Source of the DNA: Candidatus Thiodiazotropha sp. CDECU1
GTDB taxonomy: Bacteria; Pseudomonadota; Gammaproteobacteria; Chromatiales; Chromatiaceae
Direction: 5' to 3'
Length of the DNA: 64,000 nucleotides
NCBI RefSeq assembly: GCF_963455295.1
Contig: NZ_OY734020.1
Coordinates: 3,906,001-3,970,000, forward strand
Below, piece after piece: positions 36,183 to 48,100 of this stretch. The notes beneath the pieces are model-generated. The model was not told the DNA's origin and did not search any database. It was given only the letters and a program-made list of their open reading frames with translations. The position numbers and the translations under genes are program-made. How positions within the stretch are numbered: the stretch's first letter is position 1; every line of letters starts with the position of its first letter.

Positions 36183-38926
36183 TGGGCGACCAGCCGATCT
36201 GGCGGTCTGGCGGTCTGCATCAGATGCACCAGCCAGGCGCGTTCAGCAGGCTTACGGATGAACTCGAAAAAGGTGGACAGCAAAGGGGCCAGAAACACCA
36301 TCATCACCACCAGCAGGCTCCAGAACCACGACGGCCCCGGGCCAAACAGCCAACCACCGATCAGCAGGGCAAACAGTGCCGGTGGTACCAGGCTGCGGCG
36401 AAGATTGTCAAAAAGCTTCCACCTCGACAAGGCTGAAAGCGGATTCGGTTGGCGCCTGGCCTTTGCTCCTTCTGATTGATCCGCTCCAGGCACGGTCGGC
36501 AGCAGCCAGCCGACCAGTTGCCAGTCTCCACGTATCCACCGATGTCGCCGACTGATATCGACGGCGTAGCTGTCTGGGTGTTCTTCAATGAGATCGACAT
36601 CGGTTATCAGCGCCGATCGCGCATAGCCGCTTTCCAACAGATCATGACTGAGAATGAGGTTATCCGGAAAGCGTCCATCAACGGCCTGACGAAAGGCATC
36701 CACATCATAGATACCCTTGCCGACAAATGATCCTTCGCCGAAGACATCCTGATAGACATCGGATACTTCTCGCGTGTAGGGATCGATGCCAGACTCACCC
36801 GCGAACAATTTCGAAAACCGCGACAGGGCTGCACTGGTCAGACTGATCGAGGCACGTGGCTGCAGGATCGCGTAGCCTTTTACAATACGTTTCCTGTTGG
36901 TATCGTAGACCGGCCGGTTCAGCGGATGCGCCATGTTACCGATCAGTGTGCGTGCCGCATCGCGGGGCAATTGCGTGTCGGTGTCCAACGTGATGACATA
37001 CTGGATCGAACCCAGGATGGAGACATCGCCGACAATATCCGAAAATGCCGTTTGCGCTCCGCCGCGCAGCAGGGAATTGAACTGTTCCAGCTTGCCGCGC
37101 TTACGTTCATATCCCATCCATACCTGTTCATAGGCATTCCACTGTCGAGGCCGGTGGAAAAGATAGAAGATGCACGGACGGTCTTCACTGTAGGTTTCAT
37201 TGAGCGTTTGCAGTGCTGTGCGTGCATAGGCAAGCAAGGCATCGTCACCGGGTTGGGTACACTCAGGCGCGTCACGGAAATCCGTCAGCAATGCAAAAAA
37301 GAGATTGGGATCGCGATTGCCAAGATAACGGATCTCCAGGGCTTCGAGCAGATCATCAACCTCTTGCGACTTGCTCAGCAGTGTAGGGACAACCACCATG
37401 GTGCGATGGAGATCTGGAATCCCCTTCGAAAAATCCAAGCGAGGTAAGGCGCGAGGTGGCAGCATGGACGTAACCATGAGGTTTACCAGCGGCACAGCCA
37501 ACGCCGAGGCGCCGATGAGGCCGGAAATGGCAAAATACCAGTAGCGCCAGTCACCCAATGCGATACCGCTGAAAGAAGAGAGCACCACACTGGTCGCCAG
37601 CGCGGTGAGCAACAGGATGGGGCTGAGGTAAAGAGGTAGAAGGAGATTTCGGAACGTCCGGCTTGCTCGCGTCTTCCACGACAAACTGCAGTCGACCGTT
37701 TGCTCCAGACGCTGCCGACCCTGATCGACCAGATAGTATCCGACATGCGCGCTGCGATCATTGGCACCCACACACTCTGCCGCTTCCTGTGCAAGCGCAA
37801 TGGCTTCGCGCGCAACATTCAACTCACTGCGCTCACAGCGCCTGGCCACATCTTCAATCACATGCCGGTAACGATCACGGGTGGCGAAGTTCTGGATGGC
37901 ATGCATTCCCGTCGGGTCTTCTCGCAATGTCTGTTCGACGATGCTGAGCGATTCGACGAAATCACGCCAGTCCACGGTGCCGATAAAACGCAGGCTACTA
38001 ATACTGTTGGCAATCGATATCTGGTTGGTTGCGGCTGTTCGGGCAGCCGCCGACGACAGTTGCGTTGCGGACACCCCTTGTTCAAGCAGTTTTTGCTCGA
38101 GCCAGGTTTGAACGAACGCCATCGCTGGCCCCTGAGCCTGGAGTCTAGCGTAAAATTCCTCCACAAAGGGTGCGGTCAGTGGTACATCGGCATTGGCAAA
38201 CTCGGCCAGTCGCTGGATAAGCAGTTTCGGCTCCTCTTCAGCCGTTTTGAGCATGCGGTCTGCCCAGACGATAGCGGCGTCGCGCTCCTCGCGCCGACGG
38301 GCGACACGCAAGGCAACGCGACGCAGATTTTCCAGCAAGGCCAACTGCAGCATGATCGGAAATGCCCACAGTTCACCCAGCTGTAACGGTTCAGCACTCT
38401 GATAGGCAGCGATGAACTGGGTGGTGTTGTCGTTGTCGACAAGGCCATCCATGTGAGAAATCAACGCCAAGGCCAGATCATAGATGCGAGGGAATCCGGC
38501 AGACAGACCCTCTGCGAGTCGCGGTAACTGGCGGCTGTAGCCGCGCGGCAGATGCCGACGCGCCAGACTAATCTGCTGCTCGATGAGATAGAAATTATCG
38601 AGCAACCAGGCCTCTGCTGGCACGATCCGTTGTCCTGGTGTGGTTGCGACTGCCACAACATCATAAGCCGCCACCAGGACATGCTCATTATCCATCAGCC
38701 GCGGTAACAAGCTGTCCGGCCCCGGACGCGTATCGATTTTATGCTGGCCGGCAAGCTTTATCGCGTGATGATTCAGTTGCTCGATGCTGAACAACTCAGC
38801 GCGCAACAATCGGGTATCCGCATCGTTGCTCAGTGTACTCCGCCTGTGCGCACCCGATAAAAACGCTTTGATACTTATTGATTTTTCCTTGATCTGGTTT
38901 GAAATGGTTTCAAGCATATTTTTCAA
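36164..38926 (-). CDS. ndvB: cyclic beta-1,2-glucan synthase, N-terminal glycosyltransferase part (NdvB type)
   Basis: 920 residues. A long helical N-terminus (1-400) is followed by membrane spans (about 425-490) and a GT84/GT2-like domain with the DxD in 'YVITLDTDTQLPRD', 'FGEGSFVGKGIYDVDAF' and the QxxRW-type 'RRHRWIRGDWQLVGW'. Two more spans follow before the stop. This is the half that elongates glucan from UDP-glucose. It begins at TTG with AGGTGG nine bases upstream; an ATG three codons on is an alternative. It ends in a TGA directly after a TTTTC run, where a -1 shift would continue into the C-terminal half. Confidence 0.85.
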   Translation of the reverse strand: MKNMLETISNQIKEKSISIKAFLSGAHRRSTLSNDADTRLLRAELFSIEQLNHHAIKLAGQHKIDTRPGPDSLLPRLMDNEHVLVAAYDVVAVATTPGQRIVPAEAWLLDNFYLIEQQISLARRHLPRGYSRQLPRLAEGLSAGFPRIYDLALALISHMDGLVDNDNTTQFIAAYQSAEPLQLGELWAFPIMLQLALLENLRRVALRVARRREERDAAIVWADRMLKTAEEEPKLLIQRLAEFANADVPLTAPFVEEFYARLQAQGPAMAFVQTWLEQKLLEQGVSATQLSSAAARTAATNQISIANSISSLRFIGTVDWRDFVESLSIVEQTLREDPTGMHAIQNFATRDRYRHVIEDVARRCERSELNVAREAIALAQEAAECVGANDRSAHVGYYLVDQGRQRLEQTVDCSLSWKTRASRTFRNLLLPLYLSPILLLTALATSVVLSSFSGIALGDWRYWYFAISGLIGASALAVPLVNLMVTSMLPPRALPRLDFSKGIPDLHRTMVVVPTLLSKSQEVDDLLEALEIRYLGNRDPNLFFALLTDFRDAPECTQPGDDALLAYARTALQTLNETYSEDRPCIFYLFHRPRQWNAYEQVWMGYERKRGKLEQFNSLLRGGAQTAFSDIVGDVSILGSIQYVITLDTDTQLPRDAARTLIGNMAHPLNRPVYDTNRKRIVKGYAILQPRASISLTSAALSRFSKLFAGESGIDPYTREVSDVYQDVFGEGSFVGKGIYDVDAFRQAVDGRFPDNLILSHDLLESGYARSALITDVDLIEEHPDSYAVDISRRHRWIRGDWQLVGWLLPTVPGADQSEGAKARRQPNPLSALSRWKLFDNLRRSLVPPALFALLIGGWLFGPGPSWFWSLLVVMMVFLAPLLSTFFEFIRKPAERAWLVHLMQTARPPDRLVAQWHTIF

Positions 38927-38942
38927 ACCAGATGCCCACCTG

Positions 38943-39080
38943 TTAAGGCTGCCTGCTATTATTGAATAAGCCAGTAGACTCTTGCTGTTCTTTCTTTATT
39001 TTCTTTGCCGCCTTTTTTTCTTTTGGCGTCATGGCCGGTTTCTTCTTCATCTCTCTATTGCTGTGTTGTCCTTTGCTCAT
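38943..39080 (-). CDS. small Lys/Glu-rich protein, 45 residues
   Basis: Begins 'MSKGQHSNREMKKKPAMTPK' and continues with 'EKKAAKKIKKEQQ'. It is a very basic, probably disordered or single-helix protein. Similar tiny 'MSKGQ' proteins occur in other Proteobacteria, to my recollection without known function. The ATG at 39080 has TTAGGA nine bases upstream. The glucan-synthase start is 17 nt downstream, so the two are likely co-transcribed. Confidence 0.6.
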   Translation of the reverse strand: MSKGQHSNREMKKKPAMTPKEKKAAKKIKKEQQESTGLFNNSRQP

Positions 39081-39670
39081 GGTATTCAATCCTAAATAAT
39101 TTAATGGAATACATTCAGGCCACACACTGCAACTCGATTCAACTGAAAGCAGTTCAATCGAGTCTGTCCAATGTTGTCCTGACTACGTTTTACTAAGTAC
39201 TGAATATCGAGAGACCAGTCCGTCCTGTGGGACCACGGGATATTCTGTTATCCGGCAAAAAGAAATGCCTGGGTTGGGTGGATTTGGCAACTATTTATCG
39301 CGCTAATGGTAGCATAAATAAATAATATGGGTTTGTTTATTCTTATTCCAAAACCCCACCCTAAAGGGCTCTAATCGAGCCAATATTTTGTCCACGAACT
39401 ACTCAGTACCCGGATAAATACTTTGATTCCTGATGCCTGAAGCTTTTCAAATACTCCAGCACAGAGGAAATATGCAATTGCCAGATCAAATGAGTTAATC
39501 TTCTTTAGCTACCTGACCAGGCTTGTAGCCGGATACTTGCACCACAAAATTTACATACCAGTAACCGCAGTTCTGTTCCCATCATTCATAAGGACATTGT
39601 GAGTATGAAACCAAGAATCCAGACGGGACCTTATGGCCTGCAGTAACGAAGGGCTTAAGGTACACCAGCC
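39081..39670. other. 590-nt region without genes
   Basis: Separates the leftward glucan-synthase unit from the rightward antiporter gene, so it should hold both promoters. It is AT-rich around 39300-39500. I see no long reading frame, RNA structure or clear repeat. Confidence 0.4.
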
Positions 39671-40249
39671 ATGACTTTCGCGGCTTGGGCTATTATCCTC
39701 GGTGTGTTACTGATCGCCATGGTATTATCGGGTACGCTGCTGAAAAGGTTACCCCTGAGTACCGCCATGCTTTATTTGGCGGCCGGATTCATCCTGGGCC
39801 CAGCCGGATGGGGAGTATTGACGCTCAATCCTCTGAACCACGCCGCCTTCCTGGAACGGGCGACCGAGGTAGCGGTGCTAATCTCGCTGTTTTCAGTTGG
39901 CCTGAAGCTGGGTCTGCCTCTGTCGAACCGGCACTGGCTGTTGCCGCTACGCCTTGCCTTTGTCTCAATGACCCTCACCGTTGCGCTGATAGCAGTGACT
40001 GGCGCTCTGCTACTCGACCTTCCACTAGGTGCGGCCGTTCTGCTAGGCGCGATTCTCGCGCCCACCGACCCGGTGCTGGCATCGGCCGTCCAGGTCAAAT
40101 CGTCGGGTGATCGCGACCGCCTGCGCTTTAGCCTGACCGGCGAAGGTGGACTTAACGACGGTACTGCGTTTCCCTTCGTGATGCTGGGTTTGGGTCTGCT
40201 GGGTCTACACAACCTTGGATCCGGGGGATTTGCGTTGGCTGGCGATTGA
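39671..40249 (+). pseudogene. CPA1-type cation/proton antiporter, N-terminal part (frameshifted gene)
   Basis: 192 residues with six or so hydrophobic spans and the NhaP/CPA1 signature 'GAILAPTDPVLASAVQV' followed by 'LTGEGGLNDGTAFPFVMLGL', which contains the ion-binding Asp region. The frame ends shortly after 'GLHNLGSG' in unrelated residues and a TGA. Downstream sequence continues the family in the +1 frame from about 40217. The break lies at a run of five G (40222-40226). One G fewer restores a single frame. The whole gene would encode about 435 residues exchanging Na+ or K+ for H+ in the inner membrane. Confidence 0.8.
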
Positions 40250-40985
40250 CGTGGTCTGGGCTACCACCGGTGGCCTCCTGATTGGTGGAGTTCTCGGTGC
40301 ATTCATCGGCAAGCTGGTGGTCTATCTTAGGACCCGTCACCAGGAGTCCGTTGGACTGGACGAGTTTCTCGCCCTGGGGCTCATCGCCCTCGCCTATGGG
40401 GTCGCTGTGCTCGCCCACGCCTACGGTTTTCTAGCCGTATTCGCCGCGGGCCTGGCTCTACAACGGGTGAAGGAGCAATCCGGGGTGATTCATGTATTCA
40501 ACACCAAACATCCACAAGGAGAGGTTGATAACGAACCCATCGCCCATGCCATCCATGCCGATCACGCCAGCGCCTACATGATGCAGGCAGTGCGAGGCTT
40601 CAACGAACAGATGGAGAGAATCGGCGAATTGGCCGTAGTGCTGCTGGTAGGAGCGCTGCTACCATTTGCCCATCTTCCTATCGCCGCATTGGGATTGTTG
40701 GCAACGCTGTTCCTGGTGATTCGCCCCATATCTGTATGGCTGGGCCTGCTCGGTGCGCCAATCTCAGGGGATCAGCGCTTCATGATGGCTTGGTTCGGCA
40801 TCCGCGGCATCGGCTCGATCTACTACTTGATGTACGCCATTAATCATGGCCTGCCCCAACCCTTGGTGGAACCGATCGTCGCCATCACGCTGGCGGCGGT
40901 AACCGTCTCCATCGTGCTACACGGCATGTCCGTGCGGCCGATAATGCATTTCTACCGGAAACGGAAGATACCTCAGGCCCCGTAA
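40215..40985 (+). pseudogene. CPA1-type cation/proton antiporter, C-terminal part (frameshifted gene)
   Basis: The remaining half of the antiporter in a different frame: 'DVVWATTGGLLIGGVLGAFI', 'LDEFLALGLIALAYGVAVLA' and 'MMAWFGIRGIGSIYYLMYAI', the last being a conserved late-membrane segment with the Arg of CPA1 proteins. It ends in a short basic tail. The frame can be opened from a TTG at 40215, but no ribosome site supports independent translation. If the extra G is a sequencing error, the gene is intact. Confidence 0.8.
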
Positions 40986-41149
40986 GGTGCAGCAGTCTCC
41001 TGGTGTGGTGCCGGTAAGGCCCGACCAGCCGGATCAAAAGGCGGGAGTATTCGTATAAGCCCCGTAATTCTCAAGGATACTTTTCGTCTTCAACGTATCT
41101 GCAAAAAACCCGACTGTATTATCTAACTTTGACGAACACTTCGAGTCCA

Positions 41150-41338
41150 TCAGCCGCCACGGTCATCATCCTCGGCAGCGGGAAATGGCAGATGCAGGTT
41201 AGGATGATCGAAGGGAATGGCCTTGTACGCCAGGCAATTTTCTTCGGTTTCGAGATAGATCGTCAGATTGCCGTCCAGCAAAGAACAATGGTTCATGCAA
41301 TCTTCAACATCGCGACCGCTGATCGGGTCGGTCTTCAT
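41150..41338 (-). CDS. small acidic hypothetical protein, 62 residues
   Basis: The sequence 'ISGRDVEDCMNHCSLLDGNL' followed by 'TIYLETEENCLAYKAIPFDH' looks like a compact, conserved-type small protein with an acidic C-terminal tail. I do not know its function. The Shine-Dalgarno is weak. A longer frame on the opposite strand looks like its shadow. Call based on composition and resemblance to small proteins of this pattern. Confidence 0.45.
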   Translation of the reverse strand: MKTDPISGRDVEDCMNHCSLLDGNLTIYLETEENCLAYKAIPFDHPNLHLPFPAAEDDDRGG

Positions 41339-41832
41339 GATGCGGAACCGGGGCTAGTGCAATACACGACTCTGTTGCTTGTCGCGCGCCATCGCTTTCA
41401 CAGGATGCGTATTGAAATGCTGGAGTTCTGCTGTTGCGGGATGGGATGCTCTGGTATTCATGATATCCTCCTGTCGCCTGCGCCACCTACTGCACTGGCG
41501 CATGCGAAATGCATGGTACAGAGCAGGGAAGTCATCTTTCTTGATCGACTACAGGAGATCGATGCGGCTCAGGCTTTGTTACCAAAGCGCTCCCTTTGTG
41601 ACCGAATAGCTATCTTTATCTTGCGGACCTGTGGCTGTAATTCCTTAACTGCCGGAACCACTCAATATTGCCTGAGTCATGTAAAAAAACCGGTCAAAGA
41701 ACAATTGTTTTTAATACCGGTGGAAAAACCAGGCCAGAATCGGGCAACCCAGGCTTGCGAAGCAGAATCAACATACCCGAAGAGTCTGCTCGCACGTGCC
41801 AGCCAGTACCAGAGATTGCCTGTGAGTGCCGG
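41339..41832. other. 494-nt region without a supported gene
   Basis: Open frames occur on both strands, but none has a start, a plausible composition or a family pattern. It may contain decayed sequence. The convergent guaA end lies at its right edge, and no terminator hairpin with a T tract is obvious. Confidence 0.35.
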
Positions 41833-43410
41833 TCACTCCCACTCGATAGTGGCAGGCGGCTTGCTGGATATATCGTAGGCCACCCGGGAGATACCGGTCA
41901 CTTCGTTGATGATTCGTCTCGATACCTCTTCCAGAAACTCGAACGGCAGGTGGGCAAACTTGGCGGTCATGAAGTCCACTGTCTTGACGGCGCGCAGGGA
42001 AACCACATATTCATAACGACGGGCATCACCCACCACACCGACAGACTTGACCGGCAGGAACACGGCAAAGGCCTGGCTGACCTCGTCGTAGAGATTGTGC
42101 TTGTAGAGCTCTTGGATGTAGATGTGGTCGGCCTGACGCAACAGGTCGGCATACTCCTTGGTGACCTCACCCAGAATACGCACCCCGAGGCCGGGGCCGG
42201 GAAAGGGGTGGCGGTAGATCATCTCGTAGGGGAGGCCCAGCTCGACGCCGATCTTGCGCACCTCGTCCTTGAACAGTTCGCGCAGGGGCTCCACCAACTC
42301 CAGTTTCATATACTCGGGTAACCCACCCACGTTGTGGTGGGACTTGATGACGTGGGCCTTGCCCGACTTGGCACCCGCCGACTCGATCACATCGGGATAG
42401 ATGGTGCCCTGGGCGAGAAAGGAGACATTATCCAGCTTGCCTGCCTCCTCCTCGAAGATATCGATGAACAGGTTGCCGATAATCTTGCGCTTCTGTTCCG
42501 GATCCGCAACCCCGCTCAAGGCCTTGAGAAAACGATCCTCCGCATCCACCCGGACCACCTTGACGCCCATGTGTTCGGCAAAGGTTGCCATCACCTGATC
42601 ACCCTCATTGAGGCGCAACAGACCGTTATCCACGAATACGCAAGTCAGCTGATCACCGATGGCACGATGCAGCATCGCCGCCACCACGGAGGAATCGACA
42701 CCACCGGAGAGGCCAAGCACGACCTGTTTGTCGCCGACCTGTTCACGTACATGGCTGATCGTATCCTCGATAATCTTGCCTGGCGTCCACAATACCTCGC
42801 AGCCGCAGATCTCGAACAGAAATCGCTCGACGATACGTTTTCCCTGACGGGTATGGGTGACTTCGGGATGAAACTGCAGACCGTAGTAGTGTCGTGACTC
42901 ATCGGCGATACCGGCGATGGGGGCATTCTCCGTTTCGCATATCACCTTGAATCCCGCGGGAAGCGACTCCACACGATCGCCGTGGCTCATCCACACATCC
43001 AGCAAGCCATACCCCTCTTTACTGGTATGGTCTTCGATATCCTTGAGCAGTTGGGAGTGTCCGCGGGCACGCACCTGGGCATAACCGTACTCATGCCTGT
43101 CCGATGAGGCCACCTGTCCACCCAGTTGCGCCGCCATGGTCTGCATGCCATAGCAGATGCCCAACACCGGTACCCCGAGCTCGAATACCTCTGCTGGCGC
43201 CGCCGGTGCCTCATTGGCGGTTACCGTCTCCGGCCCCCCGGAGAGGATAATCCCGGCCGGCTTCACGCCGGCGAGCCCCTGATCGGGATTGTCGTAGGGA
43301 TAGATCTCACAATAGACTCCCGCTTCACGTACACGGCGGGCAATCAATTGGGTGTATTGGGATCCGAAATCGAGGATCAGGATCCGATGCGCATGGATAT
43401 CAGTGGTCAT
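41833..43410 (-). CDS. guaA: GMP synthase (glutamine-hydrolysing)
   Basis: 525 residues, the usual length. The class I glutamine amidotransferase domain (1-200) has '[16 protein letters not shown]', the nucleophile Cys in '[19 protein letters not shown]' and the His/Glu in '[14 protein letters not shown]'. The ATP-pyrophosphatase domain has '[20 protein letters not shown]'. The dimerisation domain ends '[14 protein letters not shown]'. It makes GMP from XMP. The ATG at 43410 was chosen because residues upstream do not resemble the family and because guaB ends one base before it, an arrangement that favours translational coupling. Confidence 0.97.
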   Translation of the reverse strand: MTTDIHAHRILILDFGSQYTQLIARRVREAGVYCEIYPYDNPDQGLAGVKPAGIILSGGPETVTANEAPAAPAEVFELGVPVLGICYGMQTMAAQLGGQVASSDRHEYGYAQVRARGHSQLLKDIEDHTSKEGYGLLDVWMSHGDRVESLPAGFKVICETENAPIAGIADESRHYYGLQFHPEVTHTRQGKRIVERFLFEICGCEVLWTPGKIIEDTISHVREQVGDKQVVLGLSGGVDSSVVAAMLHRAIGDQLTCVFVDNGLLRLNEGDQVMATFAEHMGVKVVRVDAEDRFLKALSGVADPEQKRKIIGNLFIDIFEEEAGKLDNVSFLAQGTIYPDVIESAGAKSGKAHVIKSHHNVGGLPEYMKLELVEPLRELFKDEVRKIGVELGLPYEMIYRHPFPGPGLGVRILGEVTKEYADLLRQADHIYIQELYKHNLYDEVSQAFAVFLPVKSVGVVGDARRYEYVVSLRAVKTVDFMTAKFAHLPFEFLEEVSRRIINEVTGISRVAYDISSKPPATIEWE

Positions 43411-43411
43411 G

Positions 43412-44875
43412 TCAATCGCGCCGATAGTTGGGGGCTTCTTTGGTGATGGCGACGTCGTGCACATGGGATTCGGTGACGCCCGCATTGGTGACCCGCACGA
43501 ATACCGGCTTGGTGCGCATCTCGTCGATATTGGCACAACCGGTATAACCCATGCTGGAGCGGATACCGCCGATCACCTGATAGATGACACCCACCATAGG
43601 TCCCTTATAGGGTACCCGACCCTCGATACCCTCAGGTACCAACTTCTCTTTCTCGTTGGTCTCCTGGAAGTAGCGGTCACTGGAACCGTCCTTTCCGGAC
43701 ATGGCGCCCAGGGAACCCATACCCCGATAGGATTTATAGGAGCGACCCTGATAGATCTCCACCTCGCCCGGGGACTCATCGGTGCCGGCGAACATACCAC
43801 CGATCATTACCGAGTAGGCACCTGCGGCCAGCACCTTGGCTATATCCCCGGAATACCGCAAGCCACCGTCGGCGATCAAGGGCACGTCAGTCCCCTGCAA
43901 TGCCTTGGCCACATTGGTTACCGCAGTCACCTGTGGCACACCCACACCGGCAACGATGCGCGTGGTACAGATGGAACCGGGACCGATCCCCACCTTGACC
44001 GCATCCGCGCCGGCCTTGACCAGGTCCTTGGCCGCCTCGCCTGTGGCGATATTACCGCCGATCACCTGTACATCGGGATAGCGTTTCTTCACCCAGGCAA
44101 CCCGATCCAGGACACCCTGGGAGTGGCCATGGGCGGTATCCACAACCACCACATCGACACCGGCCTTGACCAGTGCATCCACCCGCTCCTCCGTACCGGC
44201 CCCGACACCCACAGCGGCACCCACCCGGAGACGCTCATGCTCATCGCGACAAGCGCCAGGGTAGTCCTTGGCCTTCTGAATATCCTTTGCGGTAATCATG
44301 CCGCGCAGGGCAAAATCGTCATCCACCACCAGCACCTTCTCGATGCGGTGTTTGTGCAGTAGTTGCAATACCTCGTCGCGACTCGCACCCTCCTTGACAG
44401 TAACCAGGTTCTCCTTCCTGGTCATAATATTACGTACCGGATCATCCATCTTTCGCTCGAATCGCAGATCCCTGCCCGTGACTATGCCGACCAACTCCTG
44501 GCCATCCACCACCGGCACACCGGAGATATTTCTCGCCCGGGTGAGTTCAACCACCTCACCGATACTCACATAGGGCCCAACCGTGATCGGTTCACGAATG
44601 ACACCGCTCTCATATTTTTTAACCTTGGCTACCTCAGCGGCCTGCTGCTCCGGGGTCATGTTCTTATGGACTATACCTATGCCCCCCTCCAGGGCCAGCG
44701 CGATGGCGAATCTGGATTCAGTCACCGTGTCCATGGCAGCAGAGACCAGGGGGATACTTAGATTGATCCCGCGGGTCAGCTTGGTCCGCAGATCAACATC
44801 TTTTGGGAGTACCAGAGAGTGGGCCGGCACCAGTAGGACATCGTCGAATGTGAGGGCTTCCTCGATTACACGCAT
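43412..44875 (-). CDS. guaB: inosine-5'-monophosphate dehydrogenase
   Basis: 487 residues. The TIM-barrel core is split by two CBS domains (about 95-205). The active-site loop '[18 protein letters not shown]' carries the catalytic Cys, with '[20 protein letters not shown]' and the '[10 protein letters not shown]' flap. It oxidises IMP to XMP, the first step to GMP. It is followed after 1 nt by guaA, the standard guaBA operon order. No guanine riboswitch or purine box was evident in the 299 nt upstream. Confidence 0.97.
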   Translation of the reverse strand: MRVIEEALTFDDVLLVPAHSLVLPKDVDLRTKLTRGINLSIPLVSAAMDTVTESRFAIALALEGGIGIVHKNMTPEQQAAEVAKVKKYESGVIREPITVGPYVSIGEVVELTRARNISGVPVVDGQELVGIVTGRDLRFERKMDDPVRNIMTRKENLVTVKEGASRDEVLQLLHKHRIEKVLVVDDDFALRGMITAKDIQKAKDYPGACRDEHERLRVGAAVGVGAGTEERVDALVKAGVDVVVVDTAHGHSQGVLDRVAWVKKRYPDVQVIGGNIATGEAAKDLVKAGADAVKVGIGPGSICTTRIVAGVGVPQVTAVTNVAKALQGTDVPLIADGGLRYSGDIAKVLAAGAYSVMIGGMFAGTDESPGEVEIYQGRSYKSYRGMGSLGAMSGKDGSSDRYFQETNEKEKLVPEGIEGRVPYKGPMVGVIYQVIGGIRSSMGYTGCANIDEMRTKPVFVRVTNAGVTESHVHDVAITKEAPNYRRD

Positions 44876-45174
44876 AACAGTTATTCCGGCAGGTGGTGTG
44901 AAATAAACCGGGCATTATAGGAGGTGCCGGTTGGCCGGTAAACCGCTAAGCAAAATAAATCGATAAAACAACAACATACAACATCCGCCATAATGTCTAT
45001 TTTGAACTTGACACACTCAGCAGATGGCACACCATCTGACAGCCCCCATCAGACACAGAGAACAGCAACTCCTGTAGAGGAACTAAGATCACAGCAGGGA
45101 GGAAAATTACCTCACATTCGGGTGTTGAAGGGCTATGCTTTTGGTAAGGAAGGTTTTTTATTGGAATTTCGACT

Positions 45175-48100
45175 ATGCGGAGAAGAGTTGTCAGCCAAAT
45201 TGGAAGGTATCTCCTGCTCTTCTTGCTATTGCTGGCAGATGTCGTACAGTCGGACCAATCCGCCTCCCAGCTGAAGGTCGGCATCTACAACAACCCCCCG
45301 TTGGTCACTACCAACCAGAGCGGTAACCCGGGTGGTCTGTTTATAGAGATTCTTGAAGAGATCGCTTCCCAGGAGGGCTGGAAACTACACTATATTGCCG
45401 GCACCTGGAGTGATAACCTGCAGCGCCTCTCCACAGGCAAGATCGACCTGCTGCCCGCCATTGCAATCAATCCAGCCAGGCAACAACGATTTATATTTAC
45501 CGAACAGAGCCTGGTGAGTAATTGGGCACAGATCTTCGTTCCGGAAGAGTCGTCTATCCAATCCTTACCTGACCTGGATGGCAAGCGAATCGCCGTCTTG
45601 CGTGATGACGTTTATATCACGGGTGAAAATGGATTCGAGGCACTTTGCGAATCCTTCCTCATTGTTTGTGATCTCATCGAGTATGACACCTATGACAGGG
45701 TATTGCGCGCTGTAGCCCAAGGTAATGCTGACGCCGGTCTGGTCAATCGCCTGTTTGGCGCCACCCGGGGCCATATCTACCCCGCGATTGCCAGTCCGAT
45801 TGTGCTCATGCCACAGGATATACGCCTGGCCATCTCGCCAAAATCACCCACTGCCGCATTTATCCGGAAACGCCTGGATCACCATTTGGCGATCATGAAA
45901 ATCGACGATCTCTCTGTCTATCATGAAAACCTGAGAACCCTGTTTGGGCCGGATACCCGGACCAAAGAGAAGGCACCGAGATGGGTGTTGCGGACACTGC
46001 TGATTAGCGGCTTGGTGATTGTCGCGCTATTGGTCGTGGCGCAGATTCTCAGCCTGAAACATAGCCGTAAGAGCCAAAAATTGATTTCCCAGGCAGCCCA
46101 ATATCACCAGTTCTTCAACGGCGTTGCCATCGCCCTGTGTGAAGGCGACAGTTCCAGGGCGTTAATCAAGTTACAACAACTTATCGATTCAGGTGTCGAG
46201 GATATACGCGGCCATTTCGACAACCATCCGCAAGAGATCGCAGACTATATCCGGTTAATCCGGGTCATCAATGCCAATCCAGCCACCCTGCGACTATTTG
46301 CCGTCGACAGCCTGTACCAACTGCAACACTGGCTGCCGGAGAGCTACACCCCTGATGTCCTCACCGCACTCAAGGAGTTTCTGATCGCAAGCAGCGAAAA
46401 AAAAACCAGCTTCACCGCGGAAATCTCCATGCTCGCAGCCGATGGAAGGCGTATCCAGCTGATTGTTGCGTTTCCTCTCTCCACCACAGTGGATGGGGCA
46501 CGCCATATTCCCGTCTCCATCATGGATGTGAGCCTGCAACGTGAGACCGAGAAACAGCTATCCCTGGTTATCAAAGGCGCATCATTGGGGTTTTGGGATT
46601 GGAACCTGATCACCAACGAGTTGACGGTAAATAACCGCTGGCTGGAGATGCTGGGACTGCTGCCAAGTGATGTGAATGGCAATATCGAGGATTGGCAAAG
46701 TCGTCTCCACCCCGCGGATCGTGAACGGATAATGCCTATTGTCATGCAGCATATCGAGGTTGGCATCCCCTACAAAGTAGAGTTTCGCATGCGCCACAGT
46801 GATGGCCACTGGATATGGATCGAGGGTTCAGGCGGTGCCGTCGAACATGAACCAAGCGCCCAGCGTCCGGTGCGTGCCTGCGGCACCCATCAGGAGATAT
46901 CGGAGCGTAAACGGGCATCCGAAACCCTGCATACCCTGATGCAGAGCATGGTGGGGATCACCGGTGGCGACTTCTTCAAACATGTGGCACAGGAACTCTG
47001 CCACTGGTTCGATGCCGATAGCGCCAATATCGGCGAGTTGATCGAAGGCAAGCGTATCAAGGCCCTGGCTATGATCGCCAATAACAAGGTCATCGATGAA
47101 TTTGAGTATGCGCTTACAGGAACGCCCTGCGAAACCGTGGTCAAGGAAGGTACAAAGCTCTACACACGCGGGGTGCAGGACCTGTTTCCCGATGATGAGG
47201 ATTTGGTGCTGCTGAAGGTCCAGGGCTATGCCGGCACCTCCATCAGGGATCTCACGGGCAAGATTATCGGCATCGTCTGGGTCACTTCGAGCAAGCCCCT
47301 CTACATGGAACCTGAGTGGGCGGAGGTCATGGACATTATCGCCGCTCGCATCAGTGCCGAGATCGAACGCATGCGCGCCATGGACAAGCTGGAACATCAG
47401 GCCTCGTTCGATATCCTCACCGAATTGCCCAACAGACGCTTGCTGATAGATCGCCTCAGCCAGGCAAAGGCGCGCTGCATGCGACACAACCACCGTGGCG
47501 CAGTCCTGTTCATGGACCTTGACCATTTCAAAACCATCAACGACTCCTTGGGACACAATATTGGAGATATGCTGCTGCAGGAGGTGGCGAACAGATTGAC
47601 ACAACAGATTCGCGATGAAGATACCGCGTCCAGACTGGGTGGTGACGAATTCGTGGTTTTATTCTCCGAGCTCAGCGGAGATCCGCAACTGGCGGCTCAA
47701 CAGGCCCAACAGGGTGCACAGAAGATTCTGAAAACCATATCTGAGCCCTATACCATCAACGATAATGAACTCCACATCACCCTGAGTATCGGTATCGTGA
47801 TCTTTCCAATGACGATTGAAACCGCCGACGATATCCTCAAGTTTGCCGATACCGCTATGTATCGCGCCAAAGAGGCCGGACGGAACACCATCCGCTTCTT
47901 CCTGCCTGGCATGCAGCAGGCCGCCGAGGAGCATCTGCGCCTGCAGCACGATCTTCGTCTGGCACTGAAAAACAACCAACTGCAGCTCCATTTTCAACCC
48001 ATGCTCAACAGTGAGGAGCAGATAGTGAGTGCGGAGGCACTGTTGCGCTGGAACCATCCACACCAGGGTCAAATCAAACCCAGCACCATTATCCAGGTGG

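Noticed and set aside
41129-41878. Long open frame on the plus strand (249 codons)
   Set aside because: It covers the guaA end and a small minus-strand gene, has no ribosome site and shows no family pattern. It looks like a shadow.
44993-45284. Overlapping open frames on both strands before the large sensor
   Set aside because: They are antisense to each other, lack ribosome sites and have no conserved-looking sequence. The region is more likely promoter.
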